64,000 bases of DNA from positions 11,093,291 to 11,157,290 of the forward strand of contig CAJFCV020000001.1 in NCBI GenBank assembly GCA_904066235.2. Reading direction: 5' to 3'. How positions within the stretch are numbered: position 1 is the first letter of the stretch; each line of letters begins with the position of its first letter. The notes under the pieces were generated by a model. The model had not been told where the DNA came from and ran no database searches. It saw only the letters and a program-made list of their open reading frames with translations. This DNA is from Bursaphelenchus xylophilus (Eukaryota; Nematoda; Chromadorea; Rhabditida; Aphelenchoididae). Both the position numbers and the translations under genes were made by a program. Below are positions 44,101 through 59,100 of the stretch, one piece after another.

Positions 44101-47100
44101 AGACATACACCATTCGAAAGCTAATCGCCTGAGATTTTAGCATGGCAAGTTTCAGCTCTTTTGCAATCAAATTACGCCGACACTGGGCGAAAAACTCTGA
44201 TATTATACTAGACACCGGTTTAAAAAAAGTGAATTAGTGATGACGGAGTGAATTGACAAGACATACACCATTCGAAAGCTAATCGCCTGAGATTTTAGCA
44301 TGGCAAGTTTCAGCTTTTTTGGAATCAAATTACGCCGACACTGGGCGAAAAACTCTGATATTATACTAGACACCGGTTTTAAAAAAAGTGAATTAGTGAT
44401 GACGGAGTGAATTGACAAGACATACACCATTCGAAAGCTAATCGCCTGAGATTTTAGCGTGGCAAGTTTCAGCTTTTTTGGAATCAAATTGCGCCGACAC
44501 TGGGCGAAAAACTCTTATATTATACTAGACACCGGTTTTAAAAAAAGTGAATTAGTGATGACGGAGTGAATTGACAAGACATACACCATTCGAAAGCTAA
44601 TCGCCTGAGATTTTAGCATGGCAAGTTTCAGCTCTTTTGCAATCAAATTACGCCGACACTGGGCGAAAAACTCTGATATTATACTAGACACCGGTTTAAA
44701 AAAAGTGAATTAGTGATGACGGAGTGAATTGACAAGACATACACCATTCGAAAGCTAATCGCCTGAGATTTCAGCGTGGCAGGTTTCAGCTTTTTTGGAA
44801 TCAAATTACGCCGACACTGGGCGAAAAACTCTGATATTATACTAGACACCGGTTTTAAAAAAAGTGAATTAGTGATGACGGAGTGAATTGACAGGACATA
44901 CACCATTGGAAAGCTAATCGCCTGAGATTTTAGCATGGCAAGTTTCAGCTTTTTTGGAATCAAATTACGCCGACACTGGGCGAAAAACTCTGATATTATA
45001 CTAGACACCGGTTTTAAAAAAAGTGAATTAGTGATGACGGAGTGAATTGACAAGACATACACCATTCGAAAGCTAATCGCCTGAGATTTTAGCATGGCAA
45101 GCTTCAGCTTTTTTGGAATCAAACTACGCCGACACTGGGCGAAAAACTCTGATATTATACTAGACACCGGTTTAAAAAAAAAGTGAATTAGTGATGACGG
45201 AGTGAATTGACAAGACATACACCATTCGAAAGCTAATCGCCTGAGATTTCAGCATGGCAGGTTTCAGCTTTTTTGGAATCAAATTACGCCGACACTGGGC
45301 GAAAAACTCTGATATTATACTAGACACCGGTTTTAAAAAAAAGTGAATTAGTGATGACGGAGTGAATTGACAGGACATACACCATTGGAAAGCTAATCGC
45401 CTGAGATTTTAGCATGGCAAGTTTCAGCTTTTTTGGAATCAAATTACGCCGACACTGGGCGAAAAACTCTGATATTATACTAGACACCGGTTTTAAAAAA
45501 AGTGAATTAGTGATGACGGAGTGAATTGACAAGACATACACCATTCGAAAGCTAATCGCCTGAGATTTTAGCATGGCAAGTTTCAGCTCTTTTGCAATCA
45601 AATTACGCCGACACTGGGCGAAAAACTCTGATATTATACTAGACACCGGTTTAAAAAAAAAGTGAATTAGTGATGACGGAGTGAATTGACAAGACATACA
45701 CCATTCGAAAGCTAATCGCCTGAGATTTTAGCATGGCAGGTTTCAGCTTTTTTGGAATCAAATTACGCCGACACTGGGCGAAAAACTCTGATATTATACT
45801 AGACACCGGTTTTAAAAAAAGTAAATTAGTGATGACGGAGTGAATTGACAAGACATACACCATTCGAAAGTTAATCGCCTGAGATTTTAGCATGGCAAGT
45901 TTCAGCTTTTTTGGAATCAAATTACGCCGACACTGGGCGAAAAACTCTGATATTATACTAGACACCGGTTTTAAAAAAAAGTAAATTAGTGATGACGGAG
46001 TGAATTGACAAGACATACACCATTCGAAAGTTAATCGCCTGAGATTTTAGCATGGCAAGTTTCAGCTTTTTTGGAATCAAATTACGCCGACACTGGGCGA
46101 AAAACTCTGATATTATACTAGACACCGGTTTTAAAAAAAGTGAATTAGTGATGACGGAGTGAATTGACAAGACATACACCATTCGAAAGCTAATCGCCTG
46201 AGATTTTAGCATGGCAAGCTTCAGCTTTTTTGGAATCAAACTACGCCGACACTGGGCGAAAAACTCTGATATTATACTAGACACCGGTTTAAAAAAAAGT
46301 GAATTAGTGATGACGGAGTGAATTCACAAGACATACACCATTCGAAAGCTAATCGCCTGAGATTTCAGCATGGCAGGTTTCAGCTTTTTTGGAATCAAAT
46401 TACGCCGACACTGGGCGAAAAACTCTGATATTATACTAGACACCGGTTTTAAAAAAAGTGAATTAGTGATGACGGAGTGAATTGACAGGACATACACCAT
46501 TGGAAAGCTAATCGCCTGAGATTTTAGCATGGCAAGTTTCAGCTTTTTTGGAATCAAACTACGCCGACACTGGGCGAAAAACTCTGATATTATACTAGAC
46601 ACCGGTTTTAAAAAAAGTGAATTAGTGATGACGGAGTGAATTGACAAGACATACACCATTCGAAAGCTAATCGCCTGAGATTTTAGCATGGCAAGCTTCA
46701 GCTTTTTTGGAATCAAACTACGCCGACACTGGGCGAAAAACTCTGATATTATACTAGACACCGGTTTAAAAAAAAAGTGAATTAGTGATGACGGAGTGAA
46801 TTGACAAGACATACACCATTCGAAAGCTAATCGCCTGAGATTTTAGCATGGCAAGCTTCAGCTTTTTTGGAATCAAACTACGCCGACACTGGGCGAAAAA
46901 CTCTGATATTATACTAGACACCGGTTTAAAAAAAAAGTGAATTAGTGATGACGGAGTGAATTGACAAGACATACACCATTCGAAAGCTAATCGCCTGAGA
47001 TTTCAGCATGGCAGGTTTCAGCTTTTTTGGAATCAAATTACGCCGACACTGGGCGAAAAACTCTGATATTATACTAGACACCGGTTTTAAAAAAAAGTGA

Positions 47101-50100
47101 ATTAGTGATGACGGAGTGAATTGACAAGACATACACCATTCGAAAGCTAATCGCCTGAGATTTCAGCATGGCAGGTTTCAGCTTTTTTGGAATCAAATTA
47201 CGCCGACACTGGGCGAAAAACTCTGATATTATACTAGACACCGGTTTTAAAAAAAGTGAATTAGTGATGACGGAGTGAATTGACAGGACATACACCATTG
47301 GAAAGCTAATCGCCTGAGATTTTAGCATGGCAAGTTTCAGCTTTTTTGGAATCAAATTACGCCGACACTGGGCGAAAAACTCTGATATTATACTAGACAC
47401 CGGTTTTAAAAAAAGTGAATTAGTGATGACGGAGTGAATTGACAAGACATACACCATTCGAAAGCTAATCGCCTGAGATTTTAGCATGGCAAGTTTCAGC
47501 TCTTTTGCAATCAAATTACGCCGACACTGGGCGAAAAACTCTGATATTATACTAGACACCGGTTTAAAAAAAGTGAATTAGTGATGACGGAGTGAATTGA
47601 CAAGACATACACCATTCGAAAGCTAATCGCCTGAGATTTTAGCATGGCAAGTTTCAGCTTTTTTGGAATCAAATTACGCCGACACTGGGCGAAAAACTCT
47701 GATATTATACTAGACACCGGTTTTAAAAAAAGTAAATTAGTGATGACGGAGTGAATTGACAAGACATACGCCATTCGAAAGTTAATCGCCTGAGATTTTA
47801 GCATGGCAAGTTTCAGCTTTTTTGGAATCAAATTACGCCGACACTGGGCGAAAAACTCTGATATTATACTAGACACCGGTTTAAAAAAAAGTGAATTAGT
47901 GATGACGGAGTGAATTGACAAGACATACACCATTCGAAAGCTAATCGCCTGAGATTTTAGCATGGCAAGTTTCAGCTTTTTTGGAATCAAATTACGCCGA
48001 CACTGGGCGAAAAACTCTGATATTATACTAGACACCGGTTTTAAAAAAAGTAAATTAGTGATGACGGAGTGAATTGACAAGACATACACCATTCGAAAGT
48101 TAATCGCCTGAGATTTTAGCATGGCAAGTTTCAGCTTTTTTGGAATCAAATTACGCCGACACTGGGCGAAAAACTCTGATATTATACTAGACACCGGTTT
48201 TAAAAAAAGTAAATTAGTGATGACGGAGTGAATTGACAAGACATACACCATTCGAAAGTTAATCGCCTGAGATTTTAGCATGGCAAGTTTCAGCTTTTTT
48301 GGAATCAAATTACGCCGACACTGGGCGAAAAACTCTGATATTATACTAGACACCGGTTTTAAAAAAAAGTGAATTAGTGATGACGGAGTGAATTGACAAG
48401 ACATACACCATTCGAAAGCTAATCGCCTGAGATTTTAGCATGGCAAGTTTCAGCTCTTTTGCAATCAAATTACGCCGACACTGGGCGAAAAACTCTGATA
48501 TTATACTAGACACCGGTTTAAAAAAAAAGTGAATTAGTGATGACGGAGTGAATTGACAAGACATACACCATTCGAAAGCTAATCGCCTGAGATTTTAGCA
48601 TGGCAAGTTTCAGCTTTTTTGGAATCAAATTACGCCGACACTGGGCGAAAAACTCTGATATTATACTAGACACCGGTTTTAAAAAAAGTAAATTAGTGAT
48701 GACGGAGTGAATTGACAAGACATACACCATTCGAAAGTTAATCGCCTGAGATTTTAGCATGGCAAGTTTCAGCTTTTTTGGAATCAAATTACGCCGACCC
48801 TGGGCGAAAAACTCTGATATTATACTAGACACCGGTTTTAAAAAAAGTAAATTAGTGATGACGGAGTGAATTGACAAGACATACACCATTCGAAAGTTAA
48901 TCGCCTGAGATTTTAGCATGGCAAGTTTCAGCTTTTTTGGAATCAAATTACGCCGACACTGGGCGAAAAACTCTGATATTATACTAGACACCGGTTTTAA
49001 AAAAAGTGAATTAGTGATGACGGAGTGAATTGACAAGACATACACCATTCGAAAGCTAATCGCCTGAGATTTTAGCATGGCAAGCTTCAGCTTTTTTGGA
49101 ATCAAACTACGCCGACACTGGGCGAAAAACTCTGATATTATACTAGACACCGGTTTAAAAAAAAGTGAATTAGTGATGACGGAGTGAATTGACAAGACAT
49201 ACACCATTCGAAAGCTAATCGCCTGAGATTTCAGCATGGCAGGTTTCAGCTTTTTTGGAATCAAATTACGCCGACACTGGGCGAAAAACTCTGATATTAT
49301 ACTAGACACCGGTTTTAAAAAAAGTGAATTAGTGATGACGGAGTGAATTGACAGGACATACACCATTGGAAAGCTAATCGCCTGAGATTTTAGCATGGCA
49401 AGTTTCAGCTTTTTTGGAATCAAATTACGCCGACACTGGGCGAAAAACTCTGATATTATACTAGACACCGGTTTTAAAAAAAAGTGAATTAGTGATGACG
49501 GAGTGAATTGACAAGACATACACCATTCGAAAGCTAATCGCCTGAGATTTTAGCATGGCAAGTTTCAGCTTTTTTGGAATCAAATTACGCCGACACTGGG
49601 CGAAAAACTCTGATATTATACTAGACACCGGTTTTAAAAAAAGTGAATTAGTGATGACGGAGTGAATTGACAAGACATACACCATTCGAAAGCTAATCGC
49701 CTGAGATTTTAGCATGGCAAGTTTCAGCTCTTTTGCAATCAAATTACGCCGACACTGGGCGAAAAACTCTGATATTATACTAGACACCGGTTTAAAAAAA
49801 AGTGAATTAGTGATGACGGAGTGAATTGACAAGACATACACCATTCGAAAGCTAATCGCCTGAGATTTCAGCATGGCAGGTTTCAGCTTTTTTGGAATCA
49901 AATTACGCCGACACTGGGCGAAAAACTCTGATATTATACTAGACACCGGTTTTAAAAAAAGTGAATTAGTGATGACGGAGTGAATTGACAGGACATACAC
50001 CATTGGAAAGCTAATCGCCTGAGATTTTAGCATGGCAAGTTTCAGCTTTTTTGGAATCAAATTACGCCGACACTGGGCGAAAAACTCTGATATTATACTA

Positions 50101-53100
50101 GACACCGGTTTTAAAAAAAGTGAATTAGTGATGACGGAGTGAATTGACAAGACATACACCATTCGAAAGCTAATCGCCTGAGATTTTAGCATGGCAAGTT
50201 TCAGCTCTTTTGCAATCAAATTACGCCGACACTGGGCGAAAAACTCTGATATTATACTAGACACCGGTTTAAAAAAAAGTGAATTAGTGATGACGGAGTG
50301 AATTGACAAGACATACACCATTCGAAAGCTAATCGCCTGAGATTTTAGCATGGCAAGTTTCAGCTTTTTTGGAATCAAATTACGCCGACACTGGGCGAAA
50401 AACTCTGATATTATACTAGACACCGGTTTTAAAAAAAGTAAATTAGTGATGACGGAGTGAATTGACAAGACATACACCATTCGAAAGTTAATCGCCTGAG
50501 ATTTTAGCATGGCAAGTTTCAGCTTTTTTGGAATCAAATTACGCCGACACTGGGCGAAAAACTCTGATATTATACTAGACACCGGTTTTAAAAAAAGTGA
50601 ATTAGTGATGACGGAGTGAATTGACAAGACATACACCATTCGAAAGCTAATCGCCTGAGATTTTAGCATGGCAAGTTTCAGCTTTTTTGGAATCAAATTA
50701 CGCCGACACTGGGCGAAAAACTCTGATATTATACTAGACACCGGTTTTAAAAAAAAGTGAATTAGTGATGACGGAGTGAATTGACAAGACATACACCATT
50801 CGAAAGCTAATCGCCTGAGATTTTAGCATGGCAAGTTTCAGCTTTTTTGGAATCAAATTACGCCGACACTGGGCGAAAAACTCTGATATTATACTAGACA
50901 CCGGTTTTAAAAAAAGTGAATTAGTGATGACGGAGTGAATTGACAAGACATACACCATTCGAAAGCTAATCGCCTGAGATTTTAGCATGGCAAGTTTCAG
51001 CTTTTTTGGAATCAAATTACGCCGACACTGGGCGAAAAACTCTGATATTATACTAGACACCGGTTTTAAAAAAAGTGAATTAGTGATGACGGAGTGAATT
51101 GACAGGACATACACCATTGGAAAGCTAATCGCCTGAGATTTTAGCATGGCAAGTTTCAGCTTTTTTGGAATCAAACTACGCCGACACTGGGCGAAAAACT
51201 CTGATATTATACTAGACACCGGTTTTAAAAAAAGTGAATTAGTGATGACGGAGTGAATTGACAAGACATACACCATTCGAAAGCTAATCGCCTGAGATTT
51301 TAGCATGGCAAGCTTCAGCTTTTTTGGAATCAAACTACGCCGACACTGGGCGAAAAACTCTGATATTATACTAGACACCGGTTTAAAAAAAAGTGAATTA
51401 GTGATGACGGAGTGAATTGACAAGACATACACCATTCGAAAGCTAATCGCCTGAGATTTTAGCATGGCAAGCTTCAGCTTTTTTGGAATCAAACTACGCC
51501 GACACTGGGCGAAAAACTCTGATATTATACTAGACACCGGTTTAAAAAAAAGTGAATTAGTGATGACGGAGTGAATTGACAAGACATACACCATTCGAAA
51601 GCTAATCGCCTGAGATTTCAGCATGGCAGGTTTCAGCTTTTTTGGAATCAAATTACGCCGACACTGGGCGAAAAACTCTGATATTATACTAGACACCGGT
51701 TTTAAAAAAAAGTGAATTAGTGATGACGGAGTGAATTGACAAGACATACACCATTCGAAAGCTAATCGCCTGAGATTTCAGCATGGCAGGTTTCAGCTTT
51801 TTTGGAATCAAATTACGCCGACACTGGGCGAAAAACTCTGATATTATACTAGACACCGGTTTTAAAAAAAGTGAATTAGTGATGACGGAGTGAATTGACA
51901 GGACATACACCATTGGAAAGCTAATCGCCTGAGATTTTAGCATGGCAAGTTTCAGCTTTTTTGGAATCAAATTACGCCGACACTGGGCGAAAAACTCTGA
52001 TATTATACTAGACACCGGTTTTAAAAAAAGTGAATTAGTGATGACGGAGTGAATTGACAAGACATACACCATTCGAAAGTTAATCGCCTGAGATTTTAGC
52101 ATGGCAAGTTTCAGCTCTTTTGCAATCAAATTACGCCGACACTGGGCGAAAAACTCTGATATTATACTAGACACCGGTTTAAAAAAAGTGAATTAGTGAT
52201 GACGGAGTGAATTGACAAGACATACACCATTCGAAAGCTAATCGCCTGAGATTTTAGCATGGCAAGTTTCAGCTTTTTTGGAATCAAATTACGCCGACAC
52301 TGGGCGAAAAACTCTGATATTATACTAGACACCGGTTTTAAAAAAAAGTAAATTAGTGATGACGGAGTGAATTGACAAGACATACGCCATTCGAAAGTTA
52401 ATCGCCTGAGATTTTAGCATGGCAAGTTTCAGCTTTTTTGGAATCAAATTACGCCGACACTGGGCGAAAAACTCTGATATTATACTAGACACCGGTTTAA
52501 AAAAAAGTGAATTAGTGATGACGGAGTGAATTGACAAGACATACACCATTCGAAAGCTAATCGCCTGAGATTTTAGCATGGCAAGTTTCAGCTTTTTTGG
52601 AATCAAATTACGCCGACACTGGGCGAAAAACTCTGATATTATACTAGACACCGGTTTTAAAAAAAGTAAATTAGTGATGACGGAGTGAATTGACAAGACA
52701 TACACCATTCGAAAGTTAATCGCCTGAGATTTTAGCATGGCAAGTTTCAGCTTTTTTGGAATCAAATTACGCCGACACTGGGCGAAAAACTCTGATATTA
52801 TACTAGACACCGGTTTTAAAAAAAGTAAATTAGTGATGACGGAGTGAATTGACAAGACATACACCATTCGAAAGTTAATCGCCTGAGATTTTAGCATGGC
52901 AAGTTTCAGCTTTTTTGGAATCAAATTACGCCGACACTGGGCGAAAAACTCTGATATTATACTAGACACCGGTTTTAAAAAAAGTGAATTAGTGATGACG
53001 GAGTGAATTGACAAGACATACACCATTCGAAAGCTAATCGCCTGAGATTTTAGCATGGCAAGCTTCAGCTTTTTTGGAATCAAACTACGCCGACACTGGG

Positions 53101-56100
53101 CGAAAAACTCTGATATTATACTAGACACCGGTTTAAAAAAAGTGAATTAGTGATGACGGAGTGAATTGACAAGACATACACCATTCGAAAGCTAATCGCC
53201 TGAGATTTCAGCATGGCAGGTTTCAGCTTTTTTGGAATCAAATTACGCCGACACTGGGCGAAAAACTCTGATATTATACTAGACACCGGTTTTAAAAAAA
53301 AGTGAATTAGTGATGACGGAGTGAATTGACAGGACATACACCATTGGAAAGCTAATCGCCTGAGATTTTAGCATGGCAAGTTTCAGCTTTTTTGGAATCA
53401 AATTACGCCGACACTGGGCGAAAAACTCTGATATTATACTAGACACCGGTTTTAAAAAAAGTGAATTAGTGATGACGGAGTGAATTGACAAGACATACAC
53501 CATTCGAAAGCTAATCGCCTGAGATTTTAGCATGGCAAGTTTCAGCTCTTTTGCAATCAAATTACGCCGACACTGGGCGAAAAACTCTGATATTATACTA
53601 GACACCGGTTTAAAAAAAAGTGAATTAGTGATGACGGAGTGAATTGACAAGACATACACCATTCGAAAGCTAATCGCCTGAGATTTTAGCATGGCAAGTT
53701 TCAGCTTTTTTGGAATCAAACTACGCCGACACTGGGCGAAAAACTCTGATATTATACTAGACACCGGTTTAAAAAAAAGTGAATTAGTGATGACGGAGTG
53801 AATTGACAAGACATACACCATTCGAAAGCTAATCGCCTGAGATTTCAGCATGGCAGGTTTCAGCTTTTTTGGAATCAAATTACGCCGACACTGGGCGAAA
53901 AACTCTGATATTATACTAGACACCGGTTTTAAAAAAAAGTGAATTAGTGATGACGGAGTGAATTGACAGGACATACACCATTGGAAAGCTAATCGCCTGA
54001 GATTTTAGCATGGCAAGTTTCAGCTTTTTTGGAATCAAATTACGCCGACACTGGGCGAAAAACTCTGATATTATACTAGACACCGGTTTTAAAAAAAAGT
54101 GAATTAGTGATGACGGAGTGAATTGACAAGACATACACCATTCGAAAGCTAATCGCCTGAGATTTTAGCATGGCAAGTTTCAGCTCTTTTGCAATCAAAT
54201 TACGCCGACACTGGGCGAAAAACTCTGATATTATACTAGACACCGGTTTAAAAAAAAGTGAATTAGTGATGACGGAGTGAATTGACAAGACATACACCAT
54301 TCGAAAGCTAATCGCCTGAGATTTTAGCATGGCAAGTTTCAGCTTTTTGGAATCAAATTACGCCGACACTGGGCGAAAAACTCTGATATTATACTAGACA
54401 CCGGTTTTAAAAAAAGTAAATTAGTGATGACGGAGTGAATTGACAAGACATACACCATTCGAAAGTTAATCGCCTGAGATTTTAGCATGGCAAGTTTCAG
54501 CTTTTTTGGAATCAAATTACGCCGACACTGGGCGAAAAACTCTGATATTATACTAGACACCGGTTTTAAAAAAAGTGAATTAGTGATGACGGAGTGAATT
54601 GACAAGACATACACCATTCGAAAGCTAATCGCCTGAGATTTTAGCATGGCAAGTTTCAGCTTTTTTGGAATCAAATTACGCCGACACTGGGCGAAAAACT
54701 CTGATATTATACTAGACACCGGTTTTAAAAAAAGTGAATTAGTGATGACGGAGTGAATTGACAAGACATACACCATTCGAAAGCTAATCGCCTGAGATTT
54801 TAGCATGGCAAGTTTCAGCTTTTTTGGAATCAAATTACGCCGACACTGGGCGAAAAACTCTGATATTATACTAGACACCGGTTTTAAAAAAAAGTGAATT
54901 AGTGATGACGGAGTGAATTGACAAGACATACACCATTCGAAAGCTAATCGCCTGAGATTTTAGCATGGCAAGTTTCAGCTCTTTTGCAATCAAATTACGC
55001 CGACACTGGGCGAAAAACTCTGATATTATACTAGACACCGGTTTTAAAAAAAAGTAAATTAGTGATGACGGAGTGAATTGACAAGACATACACCATTCGA
55101 AAGTTAATCGCCTGAGATTTTAGCATGGAAAGTTTCAGCTTTTTTGGAATCAAATTACGCCGACACTGGGCGAAAAACTCTGATATTATACTAGACACCG
55201 GTTTTAAAAAAAAGTGAATTAGTGATGACGGAGTGAATTGACAAGACATACACCATTCGAAAGCTAATCGCCTGAGATTTCAGTATGGCAGGTTTCAGCT
55301 TTTTTGGAATCAAATTACGCCGACACTGGGCGAAAAACTCTGATATTATACTAGACACCGGTTTTAAAAAAAGTGAATTAGTGATGACGGAGTGAATTGA
55401 CAAGACATACACCATTCGAAAGCTAATCGCCTGAGATTTCAGCATGGCAGGTTTCAGCTTTTTTGGAATCAAATTACGCCGACACTGGGCGAAAAACTCT
55501 TATATTATACTAGACACCGGTTTTAAAAAAAAGTGAATTAGTGATGACGGAGTGAATTGACAAGACATACACCATTCGAAAGCTAATCGCCTGAGATTTC
55601 AGCATGGCAGGTTTCAGCTTTTTTGGAATCAAATTACGCCGACACTGGGCGAAAAACTCTGATATTATACTAGACACCGGTTTTAAAAAAAGTGAATTAG
55701 TGATGACGGAGTGAATTGACAAGACATACACCATTCGAAAGCTAATCGCCTGAGATTTTAGCATGGCAAGTTTCAGCTCTTTTGCAATCAAATTACGCCG
55801 ACACTGGGCGAAAAACTCTGATATTATACTAGACACCGGTTTAAAAAAAAGTGAATTAGTGATGACGGAGTGAATTGACAAGACATACACCATTCGAAAG
55901 CTAATCGCCTGAGATTTTAGCATGGCAAGTTTCAGCTTTTTTGGAATCAAATTACGCCGACACTGGGCGAAAAACTCTGATATTATACTAGACACCGGTT
56001 TTAAAAAAAGTAAATTAGTGATGACGGAGTGAATTGACAAGACATACACCATTCGAAAGTTAATCGCCTGAGATTTTAGCATGGCAAGTTTCAGCTTTTT

Positions 56101-59100
56101 TGGAATCAAATTACGCCGACACTGGGCGAAAAACTCTGATATTATACTAGACACCGGTTTTAAAAAAAGTGAATTAGTGATGACGGAGTGAATTGACAAG
56201 ACATACACCATTCGAAAGCTAATCGCCTGAGATTTTAGCATGGCAAGCTTCAGCTTTTTTGGAATCAAACTACGCCGACACTGGGCGAAAAACTCTGATA
56301 TTATACTAGACACCGGTTTTAAAAAAAGTGAATTAGTGATGACGGAGTGAATTGACAAGACATACACCATTCGAAAGCTAATCGCCTGAGATTTCAGCAT
56401 GGCAGGTTTCAGCTTTTTTGGAATCAAATTACGCCGACACTGGGCGAAAAACTCTTATATTATACTAGACACCGGTTTTAAAAAAAAGTGAATTAGTGAT
56501 GACGGAGTGAATTGACAAGACATACACCATTCGAAAGTTAATCGCCTGAGATTTTAGCATGGCAAGTTTCAGCTTTTTTGGAATCAAATTACGCCGACAC
56601 TGGGCGAAAAACTCTTATATTATACTAGACACCGGTTTTAAAAAAAGTGAATTAGTGATGACGGAGTGAATTGACAAGACATACACCATTCGAAAGTTAA
56701 TCGCCTGAGATTTTAGCATGGCAAGTTTCAGCTTTTTTGGAATCAAATTACGCCGACACTGGGCGAAAAACTCTGATATTATACTAGACACCGGTTTTAA
56801 AAAAAAGTGAATTAGTGATGACGGAGTGAATTGACAAGACATACACCATTCGAAAGCTAATCGCCTGAGATTTTAGCATGGCAAGCTTCAGCTTTTTTGG
56901 AATCAAACTACGCCGACACTGGGCGAAAAACTCTGATATTATACTAGACACCGGTTTTAAAAAAAGTGAATTAGTGATGACGGAGTGAATTGACAAGACA
57001 TACACCATTCGAAAGCTAATCGCCTGAGATTTCAGCATGGCAGGTTTCAGCTTTTTTGGAATCAAATTACGCCGACACTGGGCGAAAAACTCTTATATTA
57101 TACTAGACACCGGTTTTAAAAAAAAGTGAATTAGTGATGACGGAGTGAATTGACAAGACATACACCATTCGAAAGCTAATCGCCTGAGATTTCAGCATGG
57201 CAGGTTTCAGCTTTTTTGGAATCAAATTACGCCGACACTGGGCGAAAAACTCTGATATTATACTAGACACCGGTTTTAAAAAAAGTGAATTAGTGATGAC
57301 GGAGTGAATTGACAAGACATACACCATTCGAAAGCTAATCGCCTGAGATTTTAGCATGGCAAGTTTCAGCTTTTTTGGAATCAAATTACGCCGACACTGG
57401 GCGAAAAACTCTGATATTATACTAGACACCGGTTTTAAAAAAAAGTGAATTAGTGATGACGGAGTGAATTGACAAGACATACACCATTCGAAAGCTAATC
57501 GCCTGAGATTTTAGCATGGCAAGCTTCAGCTTTTTTGGAATCAAACTACGCCGACACTGGGCGAAAAACTCTGATATTATACTAGACACCGGTTTTAAAA
57601 AAAGTGAATTAGTGATGACGGAGTGAATTGACAAGACATACACCATTCGAAAGCTAATCGCCTGAGATTTCAGCATGGCAGGTTTCAGCTTTTTTGGAAT
57701 CAAATTACGCCGACACTGGGCGAAAAACTCTTATATTATACTAGACACCGGTTTTAAAAAAAGTGAATTAGTGATGACGGAGTGAATTGACAAGACATAC
57801 ACCATTCGAAAGTTAATCGCCTGAGATTTTAGCATGGCAAGTTTCAGCTTTTTTGGAATCAAATTACGCCGACACTGGGCGAAAAACTCTTATATTATAC
57901 TAGACACCGGTTTTAAAAAAAGTGAATTAGTGATGACGGAGTGAATTGACAAGACATACACCATTCGAAAGTTAATCGCCTGAGATTTTAGCATGGCAAG
58001 TTTCAGCTTTTTTGGAATCAAATTACGCCGACACTGGGCGAAAAACTCTGATATTATACTAGACACCGGTTTTAAAAAAAGTGAATTAGTGATGACGGAG
58101 TGAATTGACAAGACATACACCATTCGAAAGCTAATCGCCTGAGATTTTAGCATGGCAAGCTTCAGCTTTTTTGGAATCAAACTACGCCGACACTGGGCGA
58201 AAAACTCTGATATTATACTAGACACCGGTTTTAAAAAAAGTGAATTAGTGATGACGGAGTGAATTGACAAGACATACACCATTCGAAAGCTAATCGCCTG
58301 AGATTTCAGCATGGCAGGTTTCAGCTTTTTTGGAATCAAATTACGCCGACACTGGGCGAAAAACTCTTATATTATACTAGACACCGGTTTTAAAAAAAGT
58401 GAATTAGTGATGACGGAGTGAATTGACAAGACATACACCATTCGAAAGCTAATCGCCTGAGATTTCAGCATGGCAGGTTTCAGCTTTTTTGGAATCAAAT
58501 TACGCCGACACTGGGCGAAAAACTCTGATATTATACTAGACACCGGTTTTAAAAAAAGTGAATTAGTGATGACGGAGTGAATTGACAAGACATACACCAT
58601 TCGAAAGCTAATCGCCTGAGATTTTAGCATGGCAAGTTTCAGCTCTTTTGCAATCAAATTACGCCGACACTGGGCGAAAAACTCTGATATTATACTAGAC
58701 ACCGGTTTAAAAAAAAGTGAATTAGTGATGACGGAGTGAATTGACAAGACATACACCATTCGAAAGCTAATCGCCTGAGATTTTAGCATGGCAAGTTTCA
58801 GCTTTTTTGGAATCAAATTACGCCGACACTGGGCGAAAAACTCTGATATTATACTAGACACCGGTTTTAAAAAAAGTAAATTAGTGATGACGGAGTGAAT
58901 TGACAAGACATACACCTATCGAAAGCTAATCGCCTGAGATTTTAGCATGGCAAGTTTCAGCTTTTTTGGAATCAAATTGCGCCGACATTGGGCGAAAAAC
59001 TCTGATATTATACTAGACACCGGTTTTAAAAAAAAGTGAATTAGTGATGACGGAGTGAATTGACAAGACATACACCATTCGAAAGCTAATCGCCTGAGAT

